NCBI RefSeq assembly: GCF_031760065.1
Contig: NZ_CP134500.1
Span: forward strand, 558,001-622,000
Source: Streptomyces durocortorensis
GTDB lineage: Bacteria > Actinomycetota > Actinomycetes > Streptomycetales > Streptomycetaceae
DNA length: 64,000 nt
Reading direction: 5' to 3'
The notes beneath the pieces are model-generated. The model did not search any database and had not been told where the DNA came from. It saw nothing but the letters and a program-made list of their open reading frames with translations. Numbering within the stretch: position 1 is the stretch's first letter; each line of letters starts with the position of its first letter. The position numbers and the translations under genes are program-made. Positions 37,433 to 47,154 of this stretch are shown here, piece after piece.

Positions 37433-40075
37433 ATGACCCTGCAGGACGTACGGACCGAGGACCGCGCCAGGACCGACGCCCCGTCCGATGCCGAGGTCGC
37501 CGTGGACCTTCTGGTCGCGGCCGGTCTCAAGGCACTCGCCGACTACGAGAGCCTCACCCAGGAACAGGTCGACCACATCGTCAAGAAGGCGTCGGTCGCA
37601 GCCCTGGACCAGCACACCGCGCTGGCCCGTCTGGCGGTCGAGGAGACGGGACGCGGGGTCTTCGAGGACAAGGCCGCCAAGAACATGTTCGCCTGCGAGC
37701 ACGTCACGCACAGCATGGGCCACATGAAGACCGTCGGAGTCATCGGCCGGGACGACATCGAGAACATGGTCGAGATCGCCGAACCGGTGGGCGTGGTGGC
37801 CGCGGTCACCCCTGTCACCAACCCGACCTCGACCACGATTTTCAAGGCACTGATGGCGCTGAAGACCCGTAACCCGGTGATCTTCGCGTTCCACCCCTCC
37901 GCCCAGCGGTGCAGCGCCGAAGCGGCCCGCGTCGTACGGGACGCGGCCATCGCCGCCGGTGCACCGGAGCACTGCGTGCAGTGGATCGAGGCCCCCTCCG
38001 TCGAGGCGACCAACACGCTGATGCGGCATCCCGGGGTCTCCCTGGTCCTCGCCACCGGCGGCAATGCCATGGTCAAGGCCGCCTACTCGGCCGGCAAGCC
38101 CGCACTCGGCGTCGGCGCCGGCAACGTCCCCGCATACGTCCACCGCAGCGCCAAGCTGCGCAGGGCCGTCAACGACCTGGTGCTGTCCAAGTCGTTCGAC
38201 AACGGCATGATCTGCGCCTCCGAACAGGCCGTCATCCTGGACACGGCGATCTACGACGCGGCACTCGCCGAGTTCCGCACCCTGCACGCCCATCTGGCCA
38301 CCCCGCAGGAGAAGGCGAAGCTGGAGACCTTTCTGTTCCCGGCCACCGGTAGTTCGGGGGGCGGCTGCGAGCCCAAGGTCAACGCCGCCGCTGTCGGCCA
38401 GAGCCCCGCGTGGATCGCCGAGCGGGCCGGGTTCTCGGTCCCGGAGAACACCTCGGTCATCCTCGTCCAAGCCGAACGCGTCGGCCCCGAAGAGCCGTTG
38501 ACCCGCGAGAAGCTCTGCCCGGTGCTCGCCGTGCTGCGGGCCGAGGACGAACGTCACGGCTTCGGCCTGGCCGCCGACATGGTCGCCTTCCACGGTCAGG
38601 GCCACAGCGCCGTCATCCACACGGAAGACGCGGCCGTGGCGGAGGCGTACGGCATGCGGATGAAGACCGCACGGATCATCGTCAACTCCCCCTCTTCCCA
38701 GGGCGCGATCGGCGGCATCTACAACGGCTTGCTGCCCTCACTCACCTTGGGCTGCGGCTCCTGGGGCAGCACCTCGGTCTCCAACAACGTCTCCGCCGTC
38801 CAGCTGCTGAACGTCAAGCGAGTCTCCACCCGCCGCAACAACCTCCAGTGGTTCAAGGTCCCACCGAAGGTCTACTTCGAACCGCAGGCCATCCGCTACC
38901 TGACCTCCATGCCCGACGTCCACCGCGTCACCATCGTCACCGACGCCACCATGACCCGCCTCGGGTTCGTCGACCGCATCAGCCGCGTACTGCAGCAGCG
39001 CCGGGAACCGGTCACCCTCCAGATCATCGACAACGTCCAGCCCGAACCCAGCATCGACTCCGTCCAGCACGGCGCCGGCCTCATGCGGGACTTCCGCCCT
39101 GACACGATCATCGCGCTCGGCGGCGGCTCCCCCATGGACGCCGCCAAGGTCATGTGGCTGCTGTACGAGCAGCCCGGAATCGACTTCGCCGACATGCGAC
39201 AGAAGTTCTCCGACATCCGCAAGCGCGCCTTCCGCTTCCCCACCCTGGGCAAGCTCGCCAGCCTGGTCTGCGTGCCCACCACCTCCGGCACCGGAGCCGA
39301 GGTCACTCCCTTCGCCGTCATCTCCGACCCCGCCACCGGCAAGAAGTACCCCCTGGCCGACTACGCGCTCACGCCCAGCGTGGCCATCATCGATCCCCTC
39401 CTCACCACCGTCCTGCCCCCGGCCCTCGCTGCCGACAGCGGCTTCGACGCCCTCACGCACGCCGTCGAGGCGTACGTGTCGGTCTACGCCGACGACTTCA
39501 CCGACGGTCTCGCGCTGCACGCCATCCGCCTGGTCTTCGACCACCTGGAGGCAGCGGTCACCGACCGCGAGGGCGCCCCGGAAGCACGGGAGAAGATGCA
39601 CAACGCCGGCACCATCGCCGGTATGGCCTTCGGCAACGCCTTTCTCGGCATCGTCCACGCCATGTCCCACACCCTCGGCGCGACCTTCCACATCGCGCAC
39701 GGGCGCACCAACGCCGTACTGCTCCCCCACGTCATCCGCTACAACGGCACCATCCCGACGAAGCCGACCGGCTGGCCCAAGTACGAGGACTACCGCGCTC
39801 CCGAACGGTTCCAGGACATAGCCCGCGCCTTGGGCCTGCCCGCCACCACCCCGGCCGAGGGCGTGGAGTCCCTCGCCGCTGCCGTCGAGCGCCTGCGCGA
39901 CGCCGTCGGCATCGAGCCGACGTTCAAGACGCTGGGGGTCGACGAACGAGCTTTCCTGGACGCGCTGCCGCAGCAGGCCCTCAACGCCTACGAGGACCAG
40001 TGCGCACCGGCCAACCCCCGCACGCCGATGCTGGACGACATGCGGGAGCTGATGCGCACGGCCTACTACGGCTGA
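37433..40075 (+). CDS. adhE: bifunctional acetaldehyde-CoA/alcohol dehydrogenase
   Basis: Converts acetyl-CoA to acetaldehyde and then ethanol with two NADH. 880 residues. The N-terminal CoA-acylating aldehyde dehydrogenase half (about 20-440) has catalytic C261 (NGMICASEQAVI). The C-terminal iron-containing alcohol dehydrogenase half (about 460-870) has the NAD motif GGGSPMDAAK and metal ligands in DALTHAVEAY and IVHAMSHTLGATFHIAHG. A GGAGG site precedes the ATG. AdhE normally forms spirosome filaments. With PflB it gives a redox-balanced anaerobic pathway, unusual for an aerobic filamentous actinomycete. Confidence 0.95.
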   Translation: MTLQDVRTEDRARTDAPSDAEVAVDLLVAAGLKALADYESLTQEQVDHIVKKASVAALDQHTALARLAVEETGRGVFEDKAAKNMFACEHVTHSMGHMKTVGVIGRDDIENMVEIAEPVGVVAAVTPVTNPTSTTIFKALMALKTRNPVIFAFHPSAQRCSAEAARVVRDAAIAAGAPEHCVQWIEAPSVEATNTLMRHPGVSLVLATGGNAMVKAAYSAGKPALGVGAGNVPAYVHRSAKLRRAVNDLVLSKSFDNGMICASEQAVILDTAIYDAALAEFRTLHAHLATPQEKAKLETFLFPATGSSGGGCEPKVNAAAVGQSPAWIAERAGFSVPENTSVILVQAERVGPEEPLTREKLCPVLAVLRAEDERHGFGLAADMVAFHGQGHSAVIHTEDAAVAEAYGMRMKTARIIVNSPSSQGAIGGIYNGLLPSLTLGCGSWGSTSVSNNVSAVQLLNVKRVSTRRNNLQWFKVPPKVYFEPQAIRYLTSMPDVHRVTIVTDATMTRLGFVDRISRVLQQRREPVTLQIIDNVQPEPSIDSVQHGAGLMRDFRPDTIIALGGGSPMDAAKVMWLLYEQPGIDFADMRQKFSDIRKRAFRFPTLGKLASLVCVPTTSGTGAEVTPFAVISDPATGKKYPLADYALTPSVAIIDPLLTTVLPPALAADSGFDALTHAVEAYVSVYADDFTDGLALHAIRLVFDHLEAAVTDREGAPEAREKMHNAGTIAGMAFGNAFLGIVHAMSHTLGATFHIAHGRTNAVLLPHVIRYNGTIPTKPTGWPKYEDYRAPERFQDIARALGLPATTPAEGVESLAAAVERLRDAVGIEPTFKTLGVDERAFLDALPQQALNAYEDQCAPANPRTPMLDDMRELMRTAYYG

Positions 40076-40257
40076 ACACGGGGCGGTCATCTCCGCGCGG
40101 AAGCAGCTGCCAGGGTTCCTCCGTGGGACAACGGCGACCGCCGGAGGCGGGCCGCGTGCGCTCCTCTGGTCCGGGCGCGCTCCGAGCCGGCCCAGGGCCT
40201 GCAGCGGGAGATCCGCACACGGCGCCTGGCCGGCCCTTCCGCGCGCCGGCCGTCGGG

Positions 40258-40370
40258 GCCGGCTCGGTCGGCCGTACCGGGATCATCAAGCCCAAGGGGG
40301 CCACCGGCCCGCTGCCGGTCGTCATCTACATCCACGGCGCCGGCTGGGTCTTCTACGACGAGAAGACGCA
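40258..40370 (+). pseudogene. alpha/beta-hydrolase N-terminal fragment
   Basis: About 38 codons read VGRTGIIKPKGATGPLPVVI, then YIHGAGWVFYDEKTHDF. This is the strand and oxyanion-hole HGG-like (HGAGW) motif of acetyl-hydrolase-type esterases. The nucleophile elbow G-x-S-x-G and the rest are absent. Sequence from 40371 to 40685 shows nothing recognisable. Confidence 0.55.
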
Positions 40371-40685
40371 CGACTTCGCGTCGCTCTGGTCGAGCAGTTC
40401 AAGGGAACTCGGGTACATCGCGGAAATGAGAGGAACTCACCACCAAACTCCGTCAAGTCAATCGCCAAGGTACTCGATCGCCCCCTCCACCGGCCATGTC
40501 ATCAGAAGGTCGCCGCGTAAGCGGGAGCGAACACCGTTACAGGTCAGCGCGCGTACGCATCCGCTCCAAACCCTTCCTGGCTCCTGGGTCTCCGCGCGGG
40601 AGCGAGGGGCAGGCCGGCTGCCCGGTCCTCCTCGGCGCACAGGCCGACCGCACGGGCGGGCAGGCCACTGCTAGCGTGGCGAAGC

Positions 40686-41075
40686 GTGGATGACAGCGTG
40701 TACGTGGGCAACGCGGGCAAGGACGCGGCTCTGGACCGAGGGTGGCTACTCGGACACTTCAAGGACGTGGACGATCCGCGCCACAGCCAAGCTGTGGAGA
40801 TCAAGTGGGGTGTCCACCCCCGCGGCGACGAGCGAGCACAGTGGGTCGAGGACGAGAGACGGACAGCCCTCCTGGTCCTCGTCAGTGGGCGCTTCCGGGT
40901 CGATTTCCCCGGCCACAGCGTTCTTCTGGAAGAGCAAGGTGACTACGTCGTGTGGGGACGGGATATCGGTCACTCGTGGTTCGCAGAGGAAGAGTCGGTG
41001 CTGCTGACCGTTCGCTGGCCGTCAGTGCCCGGATACGCCGTGCCGGAAGGGAAGCGGGGCCCGCTGCCGAACTAG
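40686..41075 (+). CDS. cupin-like small protein
   Basis: 129 residues. The second half forms a cupin-type beta barrel (LVLVSGRFRVDFPGHSVLLE, then EQGDYVVWGRDIGHSWFAEE) with a conserved His in GHSW but without the full HxH-E metal set, so metal binding is uncertain. The first third (GNAGKDAALDRGWLLGHFKD) may be a partner-binding tail. It stands alone on the plus strand. Function unknown. Confidence 0.65.
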   Translation: MDDSVYVGNAGKDAALDRGWLLGHFKDVDDPRHSQAVEIKWGVHPRGDERAQWVEDERRTALLVLVSGRFRVDFPGHSVLLEEQGDYVVWGRDIGHSWFAEEESVLLTVRWPSVPGYAVPEGKRGPLPN

Positions 41076-41143
41076 GGCTTGTCGTCGAACTGCCGTCGCC
41101 CGGGGCGTTCCTCCCTGTGCAGCCCGTGCGGGCGACGCACGCC

Positions 41144-41345
41144 TCAAGCCCTGCCCGCGAGCACCGGGCAGCGGTCGCTACCGTCGCCGTTCCTCAGGAA
41201 CGTGATCGAGTCGGCGGGGAACGTGTACGCGAAGTTGTCCGAGATCCCGGTCAGGGCTTCGCGGGGGGGGCGACGGGAGTCGCTGTCTCACCGTTCTCGG
41301 CGGACGGGCCGGCCGCCAGGGTCGTCACCGCCGCCCGGGAGGCCA
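41144..41345 (-). pseudogene. C-terminal fragment, probable alpha-L-arabinofuranosidase
   Basis: The minus strand reads TTLAAGPSAENGETATPVAP and, after a shift at a run of eight C, LTGISDNFAYTFPADSITFL with a stop at 41144. This pattern (loop, then Y-T-F-P-x-x-S-x-T/F-L) is the ending of the C-terminal beta domain of GH51-type arabinofuranosidases and relatives. The catalytic domain is absent. It lies next to the arabinose genes, which supports the reading, but the homology is short. Confidence 0.4.
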
Positions 41346-41376
41346 CCCTCGTTCCGGGGAGCGTCTCCTCGTCTCC

Positions 41377-41778
41377 GGCACCGCGTTCGACCTCCGCCGG
41401 CCACCCAGGCTCTCCGAGGCACTGGCCCGCGCCGAGCGTCGGCCCATGGCAGCGGGCATGGGGTACGACCACGACTTCGTACTGCCCCCGGACGGCGACG
41501 GCACGCTGCGCCGGGCAGCCGTCCTCCATGCGCCGGCCAGGGGCCGGTGCGTGGAGGTGTTCACCACCGAGCCCGGCCTGCACGTCTACACGGCCGGACA
41601 GTTCGGCGGAACCGTCGTCGGCAAAGGCGGAGCGCCCTACCGGGCGGGTGCCGGCATCGCGTTGGAGACCCAGCACTTCCCCGACGCCCCGAACCGACCC
41701 CGCGGCCCGTCCACGGTGCTCCGGACCGGCGACGAGTACCGGTCGATGACGGTCCTACGTTTCGGTGTCCGCGACTGA
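41377..41778 (+). pseudogene. C-terminal fragment of galactose mutarotase (GalM)
   Basis: GTAFDLRRPPRLSEALA, then GMGYDHDFVL, VLHAPARGRCVEVFTTEPGL, ALETQHFPDAPNRPRGPSTV and LRTGDEYRSMTVLRFG are the last third of aldose 1-epimerase, including the catalytic Glu (LETQHFPD). The N-terminal two-thirds with the catalytic His is missing and there is no ribosome site. It was probably once part of the adjacent sugar-uptake operon. Confidence 0.75.
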
Positions 41779-41793
41779 CCGCGCAGGCACATG

Positions 41794-41844
41794 CCGTGGT
41801 GGCTGTGCCCGCCGGTCGACCATCGGCGGGGAGAGCCACCACGG
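41794..41844. terminator. hairpin between galM remnant and sugar permease
   Basis: Outer stem ccgtggtggct (41794-41804) pairs with agccaccacgg (41834-41844); the inner GC-rich bases also pair. It lies 6 nt after the permease stop and can end transcripts from both sides. Confidence 0.7.
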
Positions 41845-41850
41845 GTGGAG

Positions 41851-43098
41851 TCAGACGCCCGCTCTGCGCCTGTTCCACACGTCGAATCCGACCGCCGCGA
41901 GCAGCACGAGGCCCTTGATGACCTGCTGCCAGTCGGTGCCCACCCCGACCAGGTTCATGCCGTTGTTGAGCACGCCGAGGACCAGGCCGCCGATGATGGC
42001 GCCGGCCACGGTCCCCACGCCACCGCTCATCGAAGCCCCGCCGATGAACGCGGCGGCGATGGCCTCCAGTTCGAAGTTCACGCCCGCCTTGGGCGAGGCC
42101 GCGTTGAAGCGGGCCGCGAACACGAGCCCGGCGAGCGCCGCGAGCATTCCCATGTTGAGGAACACCGCGAAGGTCACCTTCTTGTCCTTGACCCCGGACA
42201 GCTTCGCAGCGGGCAGGTTTCCGCCCACCGCGTACACGTGGCGGCCGATCACCGCGTTGCGCATCACGTAGCCGAAGCCGACCAGCAGGACAGCCAGGAT
42301 CAGGAGTACGACAGGAGCGCCCTTGTAGCTGGCGAGCAACAGGGTCGTGACCAGTACGGCGGCGACCAGTGCCGTCACCTTCAGTGCGAAGAGGCCGGTG
42401 GGGAGCGACTCCAGTGCGAACTCCCGCCGGCGTCGACGGTCTCGCACCTCCTGGAAGACGACGAAGGCGATCAGTCCCAAGCCGAGGAGGAGAGTCAGGT
42501 TGTGGTAGTTGGTCGGCGGCCCCGCTTCCGGCAGGAAACCGTTGGCGACCTTTTGCAGCCCCTCCGGGAACGGGCCGAGTGTCTGGCCCTGGAGGAAGAT
42601 CTCCGTAAGACCCCGGAACAGAAGCATGCCGGCGAGCGTCACGATGAACGACGGTATGCCCACGTACGCGATGAAGAACCCTTGGAGCGCGCCCGCGACG
42701 GCCCCCAGCAGGAGGGCGAGGATCACCGCGACGGGCCAGGAGATGTGGTGCTCGACCATGAGCACGGCCCCCACGCCACCTACCAGGGCCATCAGCGAGC
42801 CCACTGACAGGTCGATGTGCCCGGAGATGATGACCATCATCATGCCGATGGCCAGGATGAGGATGTAGCTGTTCTGCAGCACCAGGTTGGAAACGTTGCG
42901 CGGCAGCAGGAGGTCTCCTCCCGTCCACACCTGGAACAGAAGCACGATCAGGCCGAGCGCCAGGAGCATTCCGTACTGGCGCATGTTCCGCCGGACGCCG
43001 TCCAGGAGCACACGAGCCACCTGCGCCCCGGCGGGCCGGGCAGCGCCGTCCCCCGGGGGCGCCGGAGCGGTCGCCTTCGTGGTGGCGGGGGTGCTCAT
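41851..43098 (-). CDS. mmsB: monosaccharide ABC transporter permease, MmsB/XylH-like
   Basis: 415 residues from ATG 43098. About ten membrane helices are visible. The family signature is [20 protein letters not shown] near residue 85 and the EAA-like region [20 protein letters not shown] near 340. The long cytoplasmic loop ([20 protein letters not shown]) is typical of the MmsB/GguB branch. The start overlaps the ATPase stop (ATGA). It imports a pentose or galactose-type sugar together with the next two genes upstream. Confidence 0.9.
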   Translation of the reverse strand: MSTPATTKATAPAPPGDGAARPAGAQVARVLLDGVRRNMRQYGMLLALGLIVLLFQVWTGGDLLLPRNVSNLVLQNSYILILAIGMMMVIISGHIDLSVGSLMALVGGVGAVLMVEHHISWPVAVILALLLGAVAGALQGFFIAYVGIPSFIVTLAGMLLFRGLTEIFLQGQTLGPFPEGLQKVANGFLPEAGPPTNYHNLTLLLGLGLIAFVVFQEVRDRRRRREFALESLPTGLFALKVTALVAAVLVTTLLLASYKGAPVVLLILAVLLVGFGYVMRNAVIGRHVYAVGGNLPAAKLSGVKDKKVTFAVFLNMGMLAALAGLVFAARFNAASPKAGVNFELEAIAAAFIGGASMSGGVGTVAGAIIGGLVLGVLNNGMNLVGVGTDWQQVIKGLVLLAAVGFDVWNRRRAGV

Positions 43099-44735
43099 TC
43101 CTGATGTCCTTCGCTGGGGGTGGCGGTGCCTGCGCCGACTGCCGACGGTGTGGGGATGTCCTGCGTCATGTGCCGCATCAGTACTTCCTGGGTGGCGTCC
43201 TCGCGGGCGACTTCGCCGGTCAACCGGCCGGCCGCCATGGTGTAGACCCGGTCGCACATGCCGAGCAGTTCGGGCAGCTCGGAGGAGATGAGGAGGATGG
43301 CCTTGCCCTCGGCGGCGAGACGGTCGATCACGGTGTAGATCTCGAACTTGGCCCCCACGTCGACGCCGCGTGTGGGCTCGTCGAGGATGAGTACATCGGG
43401 TCCGGCAAGGATCCACTTGCTCAGAACGACCTTCTGCTGGTTGCCGCCGGAAAGCCGGCCGACCGGTTCGAGGACGTTCGGAGCCTTGATGCCCATGGTC
43501 CGCCGGTACCGTTCGGCGACTCTGCGCTCCTCGTGGGCGTCGACGATGCCCCGTCGGGCGAGCGTGCGGAAGGACGCGAGCGAGATGTTCCGGCTCACGG
43601 AGTCCTCCAGGTTGAGGCCGTAGCGCTTGCGGTCCTCGGTGACGTACGCGATGCCGTTGGCAACCGCTTCGGGAACCGTGCGGGTGCGCACCGCTCGGCC
43701 GTCCTTGAGAACGGTCCCCTGCTCGTAGCGGCCGTAGGAGCGGCCGAAGACGCTCATCGCGAGTTCCGTCCGGCCGGCGCCCATGAGCCCCGCGACGCCG
43801 ACGATCTCGCCGCGGCGGGCCTGGAGCGAGACCCGGTCGACGACCTTGCGGCTGTGGTCCAGGGGGTGGCGTACGGTCCAGTCCCGGATCTCCAGGACCG
43901 GGTTGACGTCCGCCGGGCCCTTGTACGGGGTGCGGTCGGGAAATCGGCTGTCCAGGTTCCGCCCCACCATGCCTCGGATGATGCGGTCCTCGGTGGTGGC
44001 CGGGTCCCTGACGTCCAAGGTCTCGATGGAGTGTCCGTCGCGCAGGATGGTCACGGTGTCGGCGATCTGCGCGATCTCGTTGAGCTTGTGCGAAATGATG
44101 ATGGAAGTAATGCCCTGGTCCTTCAGTTCCCGCATCAGCCGCAACAGTTTCGCGCTGTCCTCGTCGTTGAGGGCGGCGGTGGGTTCGTCGAGGATCAGCA
44201 GCCGGACGTTCTTCGCCAGCGCCTTCGCGATCTCCACAAGCTGCTGCTTGCCGACGCCGATGTCGGCCACCCGGGTCTCGGGGTGCTCGTCGAGGCCGAC
44301 GCGCCGCAGCAGCTCGGCGGCACGCCGCAGTACTTCGCGCCAGTCGATGACGCCTCGCCGCGACGGCTCGTTGCCGAGGAAGATGTTCTCGGCGATGGAC
44401 AGGTAGGGAACGAGTGCGAGTTCCTGATGGATGATGACGATGCCGTGCCGCTCACTGGCCCTGATGTCCTTGAAGCGGCACGGTTCGCCGTCGAAAAGAA
44501 CCTCGCCCTCGTAGGTCCCGTGCGGATGCACGCCGGACAGGACCTTCATCAGCGTCGACTTGCCCGCGCCGTTCTCTCCGCACAGGGCGTGAACCTCGCC
44601 GCGCTTCACGGACAGGGTCACGTCCGACAGAGCTCTGACGCCGGGGAAGGTCTTGACGATGGCCCGCATCTCCAGCACGGGGCGGGCCGCAGGCCTGTGC
44701 GAGGACGAGGGCGAGGAGAATGCGGCGGAGCTCAA
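43095..44735 (-). CDS. mmsA: monosaccharide ABC transporter ATPase, MmsA/XylG-like
   Basis: 546 residues with two nucleotide-binding domains. The N-domain Walker A is [10 protein letters not shown], Walker [12 protein letters not shown] and signature [13 protein letters not shown]. The C-domain has a degenerate Walker A ([12 protein letters not shown]) with signature [11 protein letters not shown], as usual in sugar ATPases. The best start is TTG 44735, which overlaps the binding-protein stop as TTGA, an uncommon coupled start. It powers uptake with mmsB and chvE. Confidence 0.9.
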   Translation of the reverse strand: MSSAAFSSPSSSHRPAARPVLEMRAIVKTFPGVRALSDVTLSVKRGEVHALCGENGAGKSTLMKVLSGVHPHGTYEGEVLFDGEPCRFKDIRASERHGIVIIHQELALVPYLSIAENIFLGNEPSRRGVIDWREVLRRAAELLRRVGLDEHPETRVADIGVGKQQLVEIAKALAKNVRLLILDEPTAALNDEDSAKLLRLMRELKDQGITSIIISHKLNEIAQIADTVTILRDGHSIETLDVRDPATTEDRIIRGMVGRNLDSRFPDRTPYKGPADVNPVLEIRDWTVRHPLDHSRKVVDRVSLQARRGEIVGVAGLMGAGRTELAMSVFGRSYGRYEQGTVLKDGRAVRTRTVPEAVANGIAYVTEDRKRYGLNLEDSVSRNISLASFRTLARRGIVDAHEERRVAERYRRTMGIKAPNVLEPVGRLSGGNQQKVVLSKWILAGPDVLILDEPTRGVDVGAKFEIYTVIDRLAAEGKAILLISSELPELLGMCDRVYTMAAGRLTGEVAREDATQEVLMRHMTQDIPTPSAVGAGTATPSEGHQE

Positions 44736-45841
44736 CGGAGATCCTCGGCCTTGATGTAGCCGGAGTCGACCAGAACCTTCCGGTAGTTCGCCTTGTCGAC
44801 GCTGACCGGGTCGAGCAGGTAGGCCGGAACCACCTTCTTGCCGTTGTCGTAGGTGCTGTCGTCATTGACCTCGGGCTTCTTGCCGTCGAGGACGGCGGTC
44901 ACCATGTTCGCGGCGACCTTCGCCAGTGCGCGGGTGTCCTTGTAGACGGTCTGGGTCTGCTGATTCGCGATGATCGACTTCACGGACGCGACCTCGGCGT
45001 CCTGGCCGGTGACGATCGGCAACGGCTTGGCCGGACTTCCGTAGTCGTCGGATTTCAGGGCGGACAGGATGCCGATCGAGATGCCGTCGTAAGGGGACAG
45101 CACAGCGTCGATCCGGGCCGTGGAATAGGAGGAGGTCAACAGGTCGTCCATGCGCTTCTGCGCCGTTCCTCCGTCCCAGCGCAGCGTGGTGACCTGGGCG
45201 AGACGGGTCTGCTGGGAGCGTACGACAAGCTGCTTCCTGTCGAGATAGGGCTTCAGCACCTCCATGGCGCCGTTGAAGAAGTACTTGGTGTTGTTGTCGT
45301 CGTTGGAGCCGGCGAACAGCTCGATGTTGAAGGGGCCCTTCTTCGAACCGTCCTTCAGGCCCAGCTTCTCCACGATGTAGGTGGCTTGGAGCTTGCCGAC
45401 CTCCTCGTTGTCGAAGGAGGCGTAGTAGGCGACATGCGGGGATCCCAGAATGAGCCGGTCGTAGGAGATCACCGGGATGCGGGCGTCCGCCGCCTGCTGG
45501 AGAACATTGGACAGCGCCTCACCGTTGATGGCCGCCACGACCAAGGCGTCGACACCTTGAGTAATCATGTTCTCGATCTGGGCCACCTGCTGGTCGGGGT
45601 CGTCCTCCCCGTACTGCAGGTTGGTGAGATAGCCGCTCTTCTTCAGGCCCGCGGTCATGTTGGCGCCGTCCGCGATCCACCTTTCGGAGGACTTGGTGGG
45701 CATGGAGATCCCAATGGTGAGGTCCTTCCCGTCCTTCGACTCCTGACTTCCTCCCTCGCTGTTCTGCCCGCAGGCCGTGAGGAGCAGGGCGCAGCCGGTG
45801 GTCGCGGCCAGGAGGAGGGATGCGGCTCGGAAGTTCGTCAT
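44732..45841 (-). CDS. chvE: sugar-binding lipoprotein, ChvE family
   Basis: 369 residues from ATG 45841. Signal peptide with lipobox LLLTACGQ (Cys about 24). The mature part is a periplasmic-binding-protein type I fold: [40 protein letters not shown] and [20 protein letters not shown]. ChvE/MmsE-type proteins bind L-arabinose, D-galactose, D-xylose or glucose; which one is not readable. A LacI-type operator lies 132 bp upstream. Confidence 0.88.
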   Translation of the reverse strand: MTNFRAASLLLAATTGCALLLTACGQNSEGGSQESKDGKDLTIGISMPTKSSERWIADGANMTAGLKKSGYLTNLQYGEDDPDQQVAQIENMITQGVDALVVAAINGEALSNVLQQAADARIPVISYDRLILGSPHVAYYASFDNEEVGKLQATYIVEKLGLKDGSKKGPFNIELFAGSNDDNNTKYFFNGAMEVLKPYLDRKQLVVRSQQTRLAQVTTLRWDGGTAQKRMDDLLTSSYSTARIDAVLSPYDGISIGILSALKSDDYGSPAKPLPIVTGQDAEVASVKSIIANQQTQTVYKDTRALAKVAANMVTAVLDGKKPEVNDDSTYDNGKKVVPAYLLDPVSVDKANYRKVLVDSGYIKAEDLR

Positions 45842-45972
45842 GGGCGTTACCTGGCAATCTCGTCGTTGAGGGTGCTTCTGTCCCGAAGGGCTTCGGCGGC
45901 AGCACGTGTCCTCGCACCGCCGGGGCGTCGTCGCGGAGGCGGTCGGGGTTCGACAGCCTCGGTCGAGCTGAT

Positions 45973-45986
45973 TGTTAGCGCTCGCA
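45973..45986. promoter_or_regulatory. LacI-type operator (chvE-mmsAB)
   Basis: TGTTAGCGCTCGCA; 12 of 14 bases match the ideal TGTTAGCGCTAACA, with a perfect central AGCGCT. Probably bound by the LacI-family regulator encoded at 51.2-52.2 kb. Confidence 0.55.
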
Positions 45987-46986
45987 TCACTGCAGTACAA
46001 GAGGAACTAGGCTTTTTCTCGCGGCGATGCACGCCCGTCGGCGCGAAGAACGGGGCAAAAGCAGGGCATCCCGCAGAGGCCGCCCACCGACACCACAGGC
46101 AGCCTGCCGCTGGACGGCGCCTCCAGCGCAGCACATTCCACTCTCGACACGCTTCAACCGATCGCGCGGCGGCGACATGCGGGGCGCAGAGCTCCGGCAG
46201 CCCCGCCGAGCCACCACGGCTCAGACAGCAGCGGGGCGACCGGGCGGCCCACGGGAGGCCCCGTGAAGAGGACTGCGGCCTTCGACGCCCGTCCGCACCA
46301 GCGGCGCGAACTCACGAACCCACCGCACGGGTTACATTCCCGGCACCCCGATGGACAGTCGCTCGGCGGTAAAGGGGCTCGGGTCTCCCGCAGCAGCCTC
46401 CTCCGCGACCATCGCGGAGGCCACCCTGGACCGACCCCTCCCGGAGTCTTCCCCGACGAGTGACGTCCACCGGCGACGAACGACCTTCGTCCGCACGGCC
46501 CGGGAAGACGCTGCCGTCTCCGCCACGGAAGCCGGGCACCCCTCCCCCACCCTGCGGTTCTCGCGACGCAGCCGCGGCTGCCGACCTCCGGTGTCGGCGT
46601 GCCCCTCTCCCCCGCCGACCACAGACGGACGATGGCCGGGTCGACATCGGATCAACACCGCGGGGGGAGGGGGAGGTGGGCACGGGGCGACTCTCGGGGC
46701 GCAGCTCATCGGCACCGACGGGATGGACGCACCCAACACCATGACCTCGGCAGGGCGAGCGCCACACGAACGCCATCCTCCGGTCGGCACGACAGGCTTC
46801 CGTAAACTCCCTCCCCCCCCAGGGCAAGAACGCGAAGAGCCGTTCGCCAAGCCGCCGACACGCACCCGATCGTGCCGACCGTCCCCGACCGACCGGTCCC
46901 GGTACGCGTTCGGCATCGCATCACCCGAGCACCGGTGTGACTCCGAAGGTCACCCGAGCGCGTAGGACTATTGCCGCATCCAGTTG
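45987..46986. other. 1-kb gene-free stretch
   Basis: No frame on either strand shows a recognisable domain; open frames here are low-complexity Arg/Pro/Ser and look like GC artefacts. It is bordered by LacI-type operators on both sides, so a gene may have been lost or a very long leader is present. Confidence 0.4.
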
Positions 46987-47002
46987 TGAGCGTTAACGCT
47001 CA
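46987..47002. promoter_or_regulatory. LacI-type operator, 16-bp perfect palindrome
   Basis: TGAGCGTTAACGCTCA. It is the most symmetric operator of the set but lies 1.15 kb from the nearest start codon in the right direction (chvE) and beyond the araA terminator. The target gene is unclear. Confidence 0.55.
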
Positions 47003-47103
47003 TGGGCGCTGGGGGGGTGCCGATCGTCTTCTGCACGGGCAGCCGGTGAACTCGGCGCCGGCCTTCGCCACACTCCACCGCGTAGGCGCCCCGCGGCGGA
47101 ACC

Positions 47104-47141
47104 GTGATCCGCCTCTCCCATGTGAGGGAGAGGCGGATCAC
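47104..47141. terminator. araA terminator hairpin
   Basis: 16-bp perfect stem (47104-47119 with 47126-47141), 6-nt loop, 13 nt after the araA stop codon. Confidence 0.85.
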
Positions 47142-47154
47142 CCTACGGTTCGGG

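Noticed and set aside
46332..46965. Two overlapping 195-205 codon frames in the gap between araA and chvE
   Set aside because: Low-complexity Arg/Pro/Ser sequence on both strands, no ribosome site, no domain; treated as GC artefacts.
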